64,000 bases of DNA from Candidatus Nanogingivalis gingivitcus (GTDB taxonomy: Bacteria > Patescibacteriota > Saccharimonadia > Saccharimonadales > Saccharimonadaceae): assembly GCF_004151455.1 (NCBI RefSeq), contig NZ_PRLK01000001.1, forward strand, positions 62,001 through 126,000, written 5' to 3'. How positions within the stretch are numbered: position 1 is the first letter of the stretch; the number at the start of each line of letters is the position of its first letter. The translations under genes were made by a program, and so were the position numbers. Shown piece after piece: positions 42,399-52,176 of this stretch. Below the pieces are notes generated by a model. It saw only the letters and a program-made list of their open reading frames with translations. It was not told where the DNA came from and ran no database searches.

Positions 42399-42470
42399 CT
42401 CCGGCAGCTGGGCTCGAACCAGCGACCTATTGGTTAACAGCCAACCGCTCTACCACTGAGCTATGCCGGA
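42396..42470 (-). tRNA. tRNA-Asn (anticodon GTT)
   Basis: A 75-base cloverleaf with acceptor TCCGGCA/TGCCGGA, D-arm AGCTCAGTGGTAGAGC, anticodon loop CTGTTAA (anticodon GTT), T-arm GGTTCGAGCC, discriminator G and encoded CCA. Confidence 0.95.
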
Positions 42471-42525
42471 ATAATTAATATTATACCTAAAAGATAATTA
42501 TTTTTCAATACTTTTAAATAAAATA

Positions 42526-45339
42526 CTAATTTAAAATATTTTTTAAATACTTTCCTGTCCAGCTATCTTTATTTTTAGCTACTTCTTCTGGTGTCCCGCT
42601 AGCTATAACTTGTCCACCACCGGCACCACCTTCAGGCCCCATATCAATAATCCAATCGGCTGTTTTAATAACATCTAAATTATGCTCAATAATTACCATT
42701 GAATTTCCACCATCTACTAATTTATTTAAAATCTCTAATAATCTTTTTACATCAGCAGAATGCAAACCTGTTGTAGGCTCATCTAAAATATACATTGTTT
42801 TGCCTGTATTTTGCCTTGCTAATTCGGTAGCTAGTTTAATACGTTGTGCTTCACCACCAGAAAAAGTTGTTGCTGGTTGACCTAGCTTAATATAACCTAA
42901 CCCCACATCTACAATAGTTTGTAATTTTTTAGCTATTGATGGAATATTAGCAAAAAATTCTAAAGCTTGCTCAATAGTCATATCTAAAACATCAGCAATA
43001 GTTTTTCCCTTATATAAAATTTCTAATGCCTCGCGATTATATCTTTTGCCTCCACAAGTATCACACTCTACATAAACATCTGGAAGAAAATGCATTTCAA
43101 TTTTAGTTACACCATCACCTTGGCAATGTTCACACCTACCACCTTTAACATTAAAGCTAAATCGCCCTGCTTTATAACCCCTTATATTAGCTTCTGGTGT
43201 ACTAGCAAACAACTCTCTTATTTGTGTAAATACACCTGTATAGGTAGCGGGGTTAGACCTAGGCGTTCTACCAATAGCTGATTGATCTATTACTATTGCT
43301 TTATCTATTTTTTCTATACCAACAATATCTTCATGTTTACCAGCAATTTCTTTGGCCCTATGTTTTCTAGCCAGTAATTCTTTGCTTAAAATATCATTTA
43401 CTAAGGTAGATTTACCAGAACCAGAAACACCACTAACAACAGTTATTACCCCTAAAGGAATTTCTACTTCTATATTTTTTAAATTATTTTCGCTTGCTCC
43501 AATAATTGTAATTTTATTATCTTTTATAATTTTTCTGCGTTTCTTAGGCACACTAATACTATCTTTACCACTTAAAAATCTACCAGTGGGCGAATTTTCT
43601 ACTTTAGCTACCTCTTCAGGTGTTCCACTAGCTACAATATTACCACCATGCACACCTGCACTTGGGCCAATATCTACTAAAAAGTCGGCTGCTTTTATAG
43701 TGTCTTCATCATGCTCAACCACAATAACTGTATTATGAAGATCCCTTAAGTTCTTTAATGTTTCAATTAATTTATCATTATCACGCTGATGCAAACCAAT
43801 AGATGGTTCATCTAAAATATATAATACGCCTTGAAGCCCAGAACCAATTTGGGTAGCAAGTCTAATCCTCTGTGCTTCTCCACCACTTAGAGTATTAGCC
43901 GCTCTACCAAGCTCTAAATAGTTTAAACCTACATCATTCATAAAGCCTAAACGTGCTATTATTTCTTTTAAAATCATTTGCGATATTTTAGCTTGCTTAT
44001 CATCTAATTTAATATTTTTAAATAATTCTAATGCCTCAGCTATAGAAAGCTCAGTAATTTCAACTATATTAAGTCCATTTATTGTAACAGCTAGTACAAC
44101 TGGTTTTAACCTTTTTCCTTGGCAGGTAGTACACTTTTTTATACGCATAAACCTTTCAATGTCTTTACGCATAAAATCACTTTCGGTTTCTTTATGCCTT
44201 CTCTCTAAGTTAGGTATAACACCCTCAAAAGTAGCTTGATACTCTCTTCCATCACTAAGTGATAAGGTAAATTTTTCATTGCCTGTTCCATAAAGTATTA
44301 TATCTATAGCTTCTTTACTTAGCTTTTTAACAGGAACCTTAGTTGAAAAACCATATTTTTCAGCTACTTTTTCCATTAGTTTTATTCGCCATGTTTTTTC
44401 ATTTATTCTATTATATGGGCGAATTGCCCCCTCGCTAATAGTTAAATTTTGGCTTAGTACTAAGCTAGGGTCTATTTCCATTCTAGTCCCTAAACCAGAA
44501 CAAACTTCACAAGCTCCTTGTGGCGCATTAAAACTAAACAGCCTCGGTTCTAGCTCTGGAATATTTATTTCTGGATGATCCTGACAGGCATATCTTTGCG
44601 AAAAAGCTATAATTTCATCCTTATCTACATCTAAAACTTCTAAAAGACCACCGGAAAGATCTAGTGCCTGTTCAACACTTTGAGCTACTCTAGATTGCAA
44701 TTCTTTATTAATCACTACACGATCAACTACAATTTCAATATCGTGCTTAATATTTTTCTGTAGCTCTGGAAATTCCTCTAAATTATAAATAATTCCATCA
44801 ACCCTAGCTCTTGCAAAACCTTTTTTAGAATATTCATTAGCAATATGAATAAACTCGCCTTTTTTAGCTTTTACAATTGGTGACAAAAGTATAATTCTAC
44901 TTCCCTCTTCTATCCTCATTACTTCATCAACAATATCTTGAGGGATTCGTCTCACTACATCTTTATGACATATCGGGCAGTGGGGCGTACCAACTCTAGC
45001 GAAAAGAAGCCTTAAATAATCGTAAATTTCTGTTACTGTAGCCACGGTAGAGCGAGGGTTTCTAGATGTTGATTTTTGGTCAATAGAAATAGCAGGGCTT
45101 AAACCAGTAATTTGATCTACATCTGGCTTGTCCATTGTCCCCAAAAATTGCCGTGCGTAAGAGTTTAAGCTCTCCATATATCGGCGTTGGCCCTCTGCGT
45201 AAATAGTGTCAAAAGCAAGGCTAGATTTACCAGAACCAGATAATCCCGTTATTACAACTAATTTATCTCTGGGAATTTTTAAGTCAACATTCTTCAGATT
45301 ATGCTCACGAGCACCTTTAATTTCTATAAAATCCGACAT
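42526..45339 (-). CDS. uvrA: Excinuclease ABC subunit UvrA
   Basis: Damage-recognition ATPase of nucleotide excision repair. The 937 residues contain two ABC modules: Walker [11 protein letters not shown] near 31 and [10 protein letters not shown] near 635, signatures LSGGEAQR and FSGGEAQR, and zinc-type Cys motifs ([26 protein letters not shown]). Length is typical. It is monocistronic, with extended -10 TGC-TATAAT at 45375-45383 and a leader of about 30 bases. Confidence 0.98.
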   Translation of the reverse strand: MSDFIEIKGAREHNLKNVDLKIPRDKLVVITGLSGSGKSSLAFDTIYAEGQRRYMESLNSYARQFLGTMDKPDVDQITGLSPAISIDQKSTSRNPRSTVATVTEIYDYLRLLFARVGTPHCPICHKDVVRRIPQDIVDEVMRIEEGSRIILLSPIVKAKKGEFIHIANEYSKKGFARARVDGIIYNLEEFPELQKNIKHDIEIVVDRVVINKELQSRVAQSVEQALDLSGGLLEVLDVDKDEIIAFSQRYACQDHPEINIPELEPRLFSFNAPQGACEVCSGLGTRMEIDPSLVLSQNLTISEGAIRPYNRINEKTWRIKLMEKVAEKYGFSTKVPVKKLSKEAIDIILYGTGNEKFTLSLSDGREYQATFEGVIPNLERRHKETESDFMRKDIERFMRIKKCTTCQGKRLKPVVLAVTINGLNIVEITELSIAEALELFKNIKLDDKQAKISQMILKEIIARLGFMNDVGLNYLELGRAANTLSGGEAQRIRLATQIGSGLQGVLYILDEPSIGLHQRDNDKLIETLKNLRDLHNTVIVVEHDEDTIKAADFLVDIGPSAGVHGGNIVASGTPEEVAKVENSPTGRFLSGKDSISVPKKRRKIIKDNKITIIGASENNLKNIEVEIPLGVITVVSGVSGSGKSTLVNDILSKELLARKHRAKEIAGKHEDIVGIEKIDKAIVIDQSAIGRTPRSNPATYTGVFTQIRELFASTPEANIRGYKAGRFSFNVKGGRCEHCQGDGVTKIEMHFLPDVYVECDTCGGKRYNREALEILYKGKTIADVLDMTIEQALEFFANIPSIAKKLQTIVDVGLGYIKLGQPATTFSGGEAQRIKLATELARQNTGKTMYILDEPTTGLHSADVKRLLEILNKLVDGGNSMVIIEHNLDVIKTADWIIDMGPEGGAGGGQVIASGTPEEVAKNKDSWTGKYLKNILN

Positions 45340-45374
45340 ACTTTTTACCTGCTAAATCCTTTTTAAATCAATAT

Positions 45375-45383
45375 ATTATAGCA
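45375..45383 (-). promoter_or_regulatory. Extended -10 promoter of uvrA
   Basis: Minus strand TGC-TATAAT, about 35 bases before the ATG. Leader about 30 bases. Confidence 0.55.
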
Positions 45384-45400
45384 TAAAATTAGGCTTAATA

Positions 45401-45433
45401 AAATACTAGGCTACTTATTATAGCCTAGTATTT
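45401..45433. terminator. Terminator of the adhesin gene
   Basis: Perfect 13-base stem AAATACTAGGCTA/TAGCCTAGTATTT with loop CTTATTA, T-rich on the minus strand. Confidence 0.85.
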
Positions 45434-45455
45434 TGTGTTGCTCATTATAAACTTA

Positions 45456-48400
45456 TTAAAGTTTATATAAAGTATAGTAAGTTGCTGTAGCTAGCAATGT
45501 ACCAATGAATGCTAATGTTATAAGTAGAGGTGGCAACACTGGTCCAAAACCTGTATTTGGAGACGCAGTAACAATTTCTTCATATATAACTGTTATTTGT
45601 TGTTTCTCTTCCTTAACTTTTCCCTCTAAACTTGCATCACCGTTATTTTTTCTAACTTCTTTAAATTTGTATTTCTTACCGTTAACCTGTAACTCTTCAG
45701 GATATTTGTGTGTATATTCAGCCCCAACTTGCGTATCTTTCTTAGCTATAGTTATATCATCTTGTAACTTATTGCCATTAATATCTATATAACTAGCTAT
45801 TACCTCTCCACCTTTTTTAGGCTCATAAATATAACGGACAATCTTTTCATCAGTAGATACTCTACCTTTTTCAACAGCAGAATTATCTGCTAGTTCTTTA
45901 TATACGTAAACAAGGTTATCTTTCGTTATTTCGTTTGGCTTTTTAGAAGTATATTCTGTGCCTACTTGAGTACCATTTTCTACAATAGTTTCACTATCTT
46001 TAATTTCTTTGCCGTCTTTTAAGGTAAATGTTGCTTTAACGCCCTTACCTTTCTTAGCTTCATACACATAAGTAACTACCTGTTCATTAGTACTTACTCT
46101 ACCGTTTTCAGGAGCTGAGCCTTGTTTTAGGTTTTTGAAGGTATAAACAAGGTTGTCTTTAGTTATTTCGGTAGGTTTAGTTGCTGTGTATTGTGTACCT
46201 ACTTGGACTCCACCAGCTACGATAGTAGATTCTTTTGCAATATCTGTACCGTCAGCCAATTGATATTTAGCTTTTACACCCTTTCCTAATTTCTTAGCAT
46301 ATACCAAAGTAATTTCTTGGTTTTTTTCTGTTACTCTACCGTTTTCAGGAGCTGAGCCTTGTTTTAGGTTTTTGAAGGTATAAACAAGGTTGTCTTTAGT
46401 TATTTCGGTAGGTTTATTATTAGCCTGCAATCTATAATCAGTACCTACCTGTGTATCGGTTGGAGATAACACAAAGCTATTTTGGATATTTACGCCACTT
46501 TCATTTTGGTAGTGAACAGTTACCGTTCCACCTTTTTTAATTACGTAATTATAAATTATAGTTTGTGCATTTTCCGTAACTCTACCACTTTGTGGTGCTG
46601 AATTATTGGCTAGCACTGGGCTGGCTAGTACATATTTTAGGTTATTCTTAGTTATTTCGGCAGGTGGTTGGCTACTATATTCTTTACCAATTTGTTGGTT
46701 TTGGGCAACAATACTACTTGCCTTAATTTCAGTATTGCCTGCCATATATTTAGCCGTTACTGTGCCACCTTTCTTAGCTTCATACACATAAGTAACTACC
46801 TGTTCATTAGTACTTACTCTACCGTTTTCAGGAGCTGAGCCTTGTTTTAGGTTTTTGAAGGTATAAACAAGGTTGTCTTTAGTTATTTCGGTAGGTTTAG
46901 TTGCTGTGTATTGTGTACCTACTTGCGTATCAGCAGTTTTAACTACGCTCTCGGCTTGGATTTCATCACCATTTTCATTTACGAACTTAGCTTTAACGCT
47001 AGCACCAGCCTTTGGTTTGTAGTAGAAATAAACTGTTTTATCATTTTCAGTAGTATTTCCTGTTAATGCAGTATTGTTATCCTCCATTTTTTCAAAAGAA
47101 TACACTAAACCATTAGCTAAGGTAATTTCATCTAGTTTTTTAGCTGTTATATTCCAAGCCGTACCTATTGCTACATTATCTAAAATAGTTTCTTTCTTGT
47201 ATAAATTGCTATAAGGCGCACCGCCATTTGTATTGTTAGTATATTTATACTCTACAAATAAGCTAGATTTCTTTTCAACAATTCCTAGGTTTTTATAGAA
47301 CTGTTTATTATTATCATTAATAGTAAATGATCCTGTTTCTACTTCAGCTGCTAAATTACCAGATGCTGAAACATTATTTCCGTAGTTATCACCACCATTA
47401 ATTGTATTACTGGATACTTTGTAGTTATCTCCATTCAAGCTAGCTGGTTTTACAAACCTAACTTTGTATGTTCCGTGATCTTTAGTACTATAACTATAAT
47501 GACCATTATTATCTGTTGTAATATTTGCCACTTCTTGGTTATCTTTTAGAATTTTTACGCCGTAGTTAGCTAGCCTTTCTTCACCAGTATCCCATTTTGA
47601 GTTTTTATTAGCGTCTTTAAAGGCAATACCCTCAATAGTTGCTGGGTATTCTACTCTAGCATTTACAGAATTCCCTTCTACTAGTCTGTTAGAACCAAAG
47701 GTTACAGCTAAAGAGTTTTTAGCTTCACTTAAATCTGGCGCATTATTCGGTAATTTTGCTTTTAAGTTAAAATCAATTATTTGGTTTGGCTGAATTTGAG
47801 TACCTGCATCTTGTTCAATTTTAATCATTCTAACTCTAGACCAATCGGTAATTTGATCTGCAGGCATAAAGTTTTTATTTAAACTTTCATCTTGGTTATT
47901 ACCTGGTTCATCAGTTGAATATTTTATGCTAAAGCCAGTAACTGGAGTAATAGGCCCCCTAATAGTTACGCCAACTGTACTACCTCTATCTAATAAGTCA
48001 CCATTATTATTTTCTACAATCTTTTTATCGCCAGCTTTTGGCAAAACATCTAACATTTTTATGTCCCTTACTGTACGATCAGATGTATTAATTACAGACA
48101 ATCTATAATCAATATTATCGCCTTTATCTAGCTTTGTAACATTTTCTGCCCAAGAACCTACATTTTCCTTGCGTACATATTTTTTAGCAGCAATTTGCAT
48201 CGGTTTTAAAACAGAGAAAGTAACGCTAGAGCGTGCAATGTGAGTATCGGTAGTATTACCGTTATCATGAAAGTCTAAATCATCTGAAACACCTGCAACG
48301 CCTTTATATCTTTCATCATCAGTGTCCCAAATTGTAACTTTTTCTGCTGTATATGTACCGTTCGGCGTAAAGTCAGTTACTTTAAAAATTGAATAATTAT

Positions 48401-50414
48401 AAGATAGGTAAGTTTTTAATATATCACCTGAAAGAATTAAAGCACTTTTGCCACTATTTTTATAGTTTTCTATGTATCTAACTTCGCCATTATTCTTAGC
48501 CGCAAGCTCATTCCATTTATCAGTCAAAGCCATTGATTTATCAAATAAATAGAATACTTTTAGACCTTTAGGAAGGCTATTTTCCCGTTTTGATGAATAA
48601 TTAATGTCTCCATATTTATAGCCATAAATACCATCTAAAGCTGAAGAACTATGATAAAAAACTACATCAGTATTCGGAGATATTATACTTTGGCTATCTT
48701 TGAGGCTAAGACTATTTGTTGCAGTAGTAACTATTTTATAAACCTTACTTTCTGCCATACTAGTTTCATTCTCACTACCGTCAATATGGAATCTACCTTT
48801 ATTTAAATATGATTTATCCACTCCGTTAGAAGGTAAATTATCTTTAAAATTTTTCCAATTACGTGGTGTAGCCTCTACTATAATATCAATTTTATATTCC
48901 TGATTATTACTATTAATAACAGCAGGAAGCTCATAATTATCTGGGAACTTAAATTTAATTTGTGCTATAGCATCATCAATACCGTTTGGAAGACTAATTT
49001 GTTTATTATTTCTATTAATATAGCCTAAAGATATCTCACTATTGTCATCTTTAACGCCAACAACTTCTAGCTTTTTATCGCCAAAATAATTCCAAAATTC
49101 ACTTTGATAACTATATTTATCCTCTACTTTTATATTGGTAATTTTAGCATCTTTTCTGGTTTCTGGCTGTAAAAGGTCTATTATATGCTTTACCGGTACA
49201 GGGTCAGTTCGTCCTTTATTTTTTATTTTTATTCCTAATTTCCACCCTAAAATATTTTCAGGGTTACTTAATAAAACATTTTCGCTGTCACGTGCTGAAG
49301 TTTTAGAAAATTCAACAGTACCTTGATTTCCATTCTCTAAAATAAGATTTTGTTTTATCCTAGTACTATCTAGAGTGTCATGTGTTCCATCTGCGTAATT
49401 AACTACAATTTTAGCTTTATGAGTTACGCTAGACTTTAATACATCTTCAGGAGTATCTTTATCGTATTCTATTACTACATCCTGACTATCTGGAAAATCA
49501 AGGCTAGTTAAGTTACCAGTTAGAGTCTTAGAAACTGTGCGAGCCGTGCTATCATAAACCCAGCCATCTTGCTTTAAAGATTTTTCAATAACATGAGTGT
49601 GAGGAGGTAAAAAGTAAGTAATAGTAGCATCTTTTGTAGCAGATAAGCCATAAGATCCACCTTGAGTTCTTCTTGAAGTGTATATATCAGCCTGATATCT
49701 ACTCATACCAGCTATAGAGTCTCTATCTATAGTAGTATTCTGTTTATCACTATAACGAGCTACATAATTAACATTATCAGAGTCCAAAAATGATTTTTCT
49801 CCAACATAATCCCGTAGACCAAAAGCTAGACCAGTCAAACCTCTAGGTTGCTTAGTAGTATTTACACTTTTTGTTTGTCGGGAGAGTAAGGTATTGTTTT
49901 CACTATAAAGCTCAGAGATTACTTCTGGCTTATAGCCAGCAGGAGTTTCGTAGTTTTTTAATTTATAAACAAAGTTAATAGTGCTAATAGTACCTGGGAT
50001 TAAGCTATTATATTTCACCTTCTTTATATAATAGTCGCTATCCTGCACTAGTTCTTGTCCTGCAACAGTATCAGTAGTAGCAATTTGTGGCTCACCATCT
50101 AAATATTGCTTAGGAATTTTAAGAAGTAAATAAGCATTTGGGTAAGTAATGTTTACATCTGCTGTAAGCTCTATTTTTTGTGACATAGTAATTGGCTCAC
50201 CCGATAAATAATCAACCTTTTCAGCATTATTTACCTTGTCTAGAACGTTTAAAGAAGTTTTTATGCCATTAACAAAATTACCTGTCTGAGCGTTTACTGA
50301 TTTAATAATGTTATTAGCACCAATAAAACTAGCTATAAGTAGAAATACTGCTAAGCTAGTAGCTTTAAACTTATTTTTCTTTAATTTAAAAAAAAAACCA
50401 CCTTTAATTTTCAT
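45456..50414 (-). CDS. Large surface adhesin with SdrD_B-like domain and seven MucBP-type repeats
   Basis: A 1652-residue exported wall-type protein. A signal peptide spans about 1-43 (SVNAQ cleavage), followed by a large beta-rich adhesin-like region, an SdrD_B/Cna-B-like domain near 925-1010 (FKDANKNSKWDTGEE), then seven MucBP-type repeats from about 1048 to 1605 (pattern AKY..G..I..., GTQYTA, NLVYTFKNLKQ, ENGRVS). The C-terminus has PNTGFGP, a hydrophobic stretch, and a short tail YTLYKL, like a cell-wall sorting region. It probably binds host or partner surfaces. DNA repeats of 86-159 bases are identical. It carries GAGGGAGG before the ATG, with an extended -10 at 50485. Confidence 0.92.
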   Translation of the reverse strand: MKIKGGFFFKLKKNKFKATSLAVFLLIASFIGANNIIKSVNAQTGNFVNGIKTSLNVLDKVNNAEKVDYLSGEPITMSQKIELTADVNITYPNAYLLLKIPKQYLDGEPQIATTDTVAGQELVQDSDYYIKKVKYNSLIPGTISTINFVYKLKNYETPAGYKPEVISELYSENNTLLSRQTKSVNTTKQPRGLTGLAFGLRDYVGEKSFLDSDNVNYVARYSDKQNTTIDRDSIAGMSRYQADIYTSRRTQGGSYGLSATKDATITYFLPPHTHVIEKSLKQDGWVYDSTARTVSKTLTGNLTSLDFPDSQDVVIEYDKDTPEDVLKSSVTHKAKIVVNYADGTHDTLDSTRIKQNLILENGNQGTVEFSKTSARDSENVLLSNPENILGWKLGIKIKNKGRTDPVPVKHIIDLLQPETRKDAKITNIKVEDKYSYQSEFWNYFGDKKLEVVGVKDDNSEISLGYINRNNKQISLPNGIDDAIAQIKFKFPDNYELPAVINSNNQEYKIDIIVEATPRNWKNFKDNLPSNGVDKSYLNKGRFHIDGSENETSMAESKVYKIVTTATNSLSLKDSQSIISPNTDVVFYHSSSALDGIYGYKYGDINYSSKRENSLPKGLKVFYLFDKSMALTDKWNELAAKNNGEVRYIENYKNSGKSALILSGDILKTYLSYNYSIFKVTDFTPNGTYTAEKVTIWDTDDERYKGVAGVSDDLDFHDNGNTTDTHIARSSVTFSVLKPMQIAAKKYVRKENVGSWAENVTKLDKGDNIDYRLSVINTSDRTVRDIKMLDVLPKAGDKKIVENNNGDLLDRGSTVGVTIRGPITPVTGFSIKYSTDEPGNNQDESLNKNFMPADQITDWSRVRMIKIEQDAGTQIQPNQIIDFNLKAKLPNNAPDLSEAKNSLAVTFGSNRLVEGNSVNARVEYPATIEGIAFKDANKNSKWDTGEERLANYGVKILKDNQEVANITTDNNGHYSYSTKDHGTYKVRFVKPASLNGDNYKVSSNTINGGDNYGNNVSASGNLAAEVETGSFTINDNNKQFYKNLGIVEKKSSLFVEYKYTNNTNGGAPYSNLYKKETILDNVAIGTAWNITAKKLDEITLANGLVYSFEKMEDNNTALTGNTTENDKTVYFYYKPKAGASVKAKFVNENGDEIQAESVVKTADTQVGTQYTATKPTEITKDNLVYTFKNLKQGSAPENGRVSTNEQVVTYVYEAKKGGTVTAKYMAGNTEIKASSIVAQNQQIGKEYSSQPPAEITKNNLKYVLASPVLANNSAPQSGRVTENAQTIIYNYVIKKGGTVTVHYQNESGVNIQNSFVLSPTDTQVGTDYRLQANNKPTEITKDNLVYTFKNLKQGSAPENGRVTEKNQEITLVYAKKLGKGVKAKYQLADGTDIAKESTIVAGGVQVGTQYTATKPTEITKDNLVYTFKNLKQGSAPENGRVSTNEQVVTYVYEAKKGKGVKATFTLKDGKEIKDSETIVENGTQVGTEYTSKKPNEITKDNLVYVYKELADNSAVEKGRVSTDEKIVRYIYEPKKGGEVIASYIDINGNKLQDDITIAKKDTQVGAEYTHKYPEELQVNGKKYKFKEVRKNNGDASLEGKVKEEKQQITVIYEEIVTASPNTGFGPVLPPLLITLAFIGTLLATATYYTLYKL
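46047..46205. repeat. 159-base identical direct repeat, copy 1 (adhesin)
   Basis: Identical to 46767-46925, offset exactly 720 bases. Encodes one MucBP unit. An 86-base part (46094-46179) recurs at 46331-46416. Confidence 0.9.
46331..46416. repeat. 86-base identical repeat, partial third copy (adhesin)
   Basis: Identical to 46094-46179 and to the corresponding part of the copy at 46767. Confidence 0.9.
46767..46925. repeat. 159-base identical direct repeat, copy 2 (adhesin)
   Basis: Identical to 46047-46205. Silent sites match too, which means recent duplication or gene conversion rather than selection on protein alone. Confidence 0.9.
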
Positions 50415-50484
50415 TTTCCTCCCTCGTTATTAACAAAGCTCCTACCCCTGAGAAATACGCAAAAGTAAAGCTATTATAAAATAT

Positions 50485-50493
50485 ATTTTAACA
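50485..50493 (-). promoter_or_regulatory. Extended -10 promoter of the adhesin gene
   Basis: Minus strand TGT-TAAAAT gives a leader near 65 bases. A second TATAAT at 50473-50478 is an alternative. Confidence 0.4.
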
Positions 50494-50536
50494 TAAGTGC
50501 TATGATTTAGGCAAGTTCTTTCTTAAAGATATTATT

Positions 50537-52156
50537 TTACTTTAAAAATATTTTTTTAATATAGCTAATTATTGGCTCGGCCTCTTCAAGCTTTAATATT
50601 TTAGAAACAAAAAGGTAGGCAGTAGAACTAACTAGCCCCACAAAACAGAATTTAGGAAATACCGAGAAGAACCTTTCGTCAGAGTCCATTAATGGAAATA
50701 CTACTACAAATAAATAACATACTGCCCCAGCTACTAAACTAGCTACCACCATCCTTAAAATACCAGATATAAACTGTATATCAAATAGCCCTTGAATACG
50801 AATTTTCATTAAAGCTAAAAGAATAATAATTTCTACCAATGCACCAATACTTTGCGCCCAAGCAAGCCCGTAAGCACCAAATTTAAAGACAGTACTAAAT
50901 ACTATAGCTAATAAAATATTAAGACCAATAGCAAAAATAGAAATATATAAAGGTGTTTTAGTATCTTCCATAGCATAAAAACTACGCGCTGCAATGTGAT
51001 AAATAGAGCGGGCAAAAATGGAAATAACTAGCACTCCAAGAATCCCTGCTATTAAAGTATCCCCACCATTTTTAATAAAACTAACAACATACCCTCTTAA
51101 GAAAAAGAACAAAACAGCTACAGGCAAAGCTAAAAACGTAATCATTCTTAAGGCAGATTGTAAGTCTTTACGGAATAAATCTTTCCTGCCAATTGCTAAC
51201 CTTTCTGTTAAATTTGGGAAAAAGGCCGTTGAAATAGCTACACCAATTAAATTAATGGGCATCATATGAAGTGTTAAACCTTGCTGGTAAGCCCTAACTG
51301 TTCCAGCACCCATACGGCTTGCCATATTAGTTTCAACAATAGAGTTAACATAGTCCAGCCCTTGATCCATAGACCTAGTAGGTAATAGTTTCATTACCTT
51401 ACGAAAACCTTTATTTTTCCAAAATATTTTAAATTGGTAGTCAAAACCAACACCTATTAGCCCCACACTAGCAATAATTAATTGTAAGACAGAACCGAAA
51501 GCAACACCCATAGCAACGCCCATAATTCCACCCTCAAATAATTGAATGCCAAAAATATTAATACCATTAGTGAAGAAAATTGTACCAATAATAATACCAA
51601 TATTATAAATTGCTGGAGCAAGAGCAGTAAAAGTAAACCGACCAATTGCTTGCTGAATACTAGTTATAACTGTTGCAATAGCGAACAGAAATGGATTTAT
51701 AGCAATTACACGCATCATAGAAATTGCTAAAGATCGTGAAGACTCACTAAGCCCTGGCCCAACTATGTATTTTACTAACGGTTCAGCAAAAATAATAATT
51801 AGAATAGAAGTAACTAAGGTTAATAGTGCTAGCACGTTCAAAACGCTGGAGCTAAGTTCCCATGCAGATTTTTTATTATATTTAGCCATTCTTTGGTTAA
51901 AAACTGGTATAAATGTAACACTTAATGCTCCTGACACTAAAATAAAAAACATAAAATCAGGAATAGTAAAAGCTACAGTATAGGCATCAATACCATCTGG
52001 GTAACTATCTAAATAATAAGAATTTAACAACCTATCACGTAAAAAACCTAGCAAGCTCGACAATAAAGTCGAGCTTGCTAGAATAATAGCAGCAAATTTA
52101 ATAGTTAACTTTGAATTAGCACGAGATACTAAATTGCGAACACTTTTCTTAATCAT
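50537..52156 (-). CDS. murJ: Lipid II flippase MurJ (MviN family)
   Basis: Flips the peptidoglycan precursor lipid II across the membrane. Its 539 residues hold about 14 helices; SSTLLSSLLGFLRDRLL at the first helix, the AFTIPDFMF region and RSFYAMEDTKTPLYI match MviN. It follows ftsH by 20 bases. Codons 26-37 contain a perfect 14-base hairpin followed by T6, an intrinsic terminator inside the gene. Presence of murJ implies this organism builds its own peptidoglycan. Confidence 0.95.
   Translation of the reverse strand: MIKKSVRNLVSRANSKLTIKFAAIILASSTLLSSLLGFLRDRLLNSYYLDSYPDGIDAYTVAFTIPDFMFFILVSGALSVTFIPVFNQRMAKYNKKSAWELSSSVLNVLALLTLVTSILIIIFAEPLVKYIVGPGLSESSRSLAISMMRVIAINPFLFAIATVITSIQQAIGRFTFTALAPAIYNIGIIIGTIFFTNGINIFGIQLFEGGIMGVAMGVAFGSVLQLIIASVGLIGVGFDYQFKIFWKNKGFRKVMKLLPTRSMDQGLDYVNSIVETNMASRMGAGTVRAYQQGLTLHMMPINLIGVAISTAFFPNLTERLAIGRKDLFRKDLQSALRMITFLALPVAVLFFFLRGYVVSFIKNGGDTLIAGILGVLVISIFARSIYHIAARSFYAMEDTKTPLYISIFAIGLNILLAIVFSTVFKFGAYGLAWAQSIGALVEIIILLALMKIRIQGLFDIQFISGILRMVVASLVAGAVCYLFVVVFPLMDSDERFFSVFPKFCFVGLVSSTAYLFVSKILKLEEAEPIISYIKKIFLK
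52041..52081 (-). terminator. Intragenic terminator-like hairpin in murJ
   Basis: Perfect 14-base inverted repeat (52048-52061, 52068-52081; arm CTAGCAAGCTCGAC) with a 6-base loop. On the minus strand the stem is followed by G then T6 (52041-52046). G+C-rich in an AT-rich genome. It encodes part of LASSTLLSSLL of MurJ. Confidence 0.75.
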
Positions 52157-52176
52157 TATTTTTATTATTTTATTAA

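Noticed and set aside
46047-46925. Identical 159-base repeats as an insertion sequence or CRISPR array
   Set aside because: They lie in frame inside one protein and encode a repeated domain; spacing and length do not fit CRISPR, and no transposase is present.
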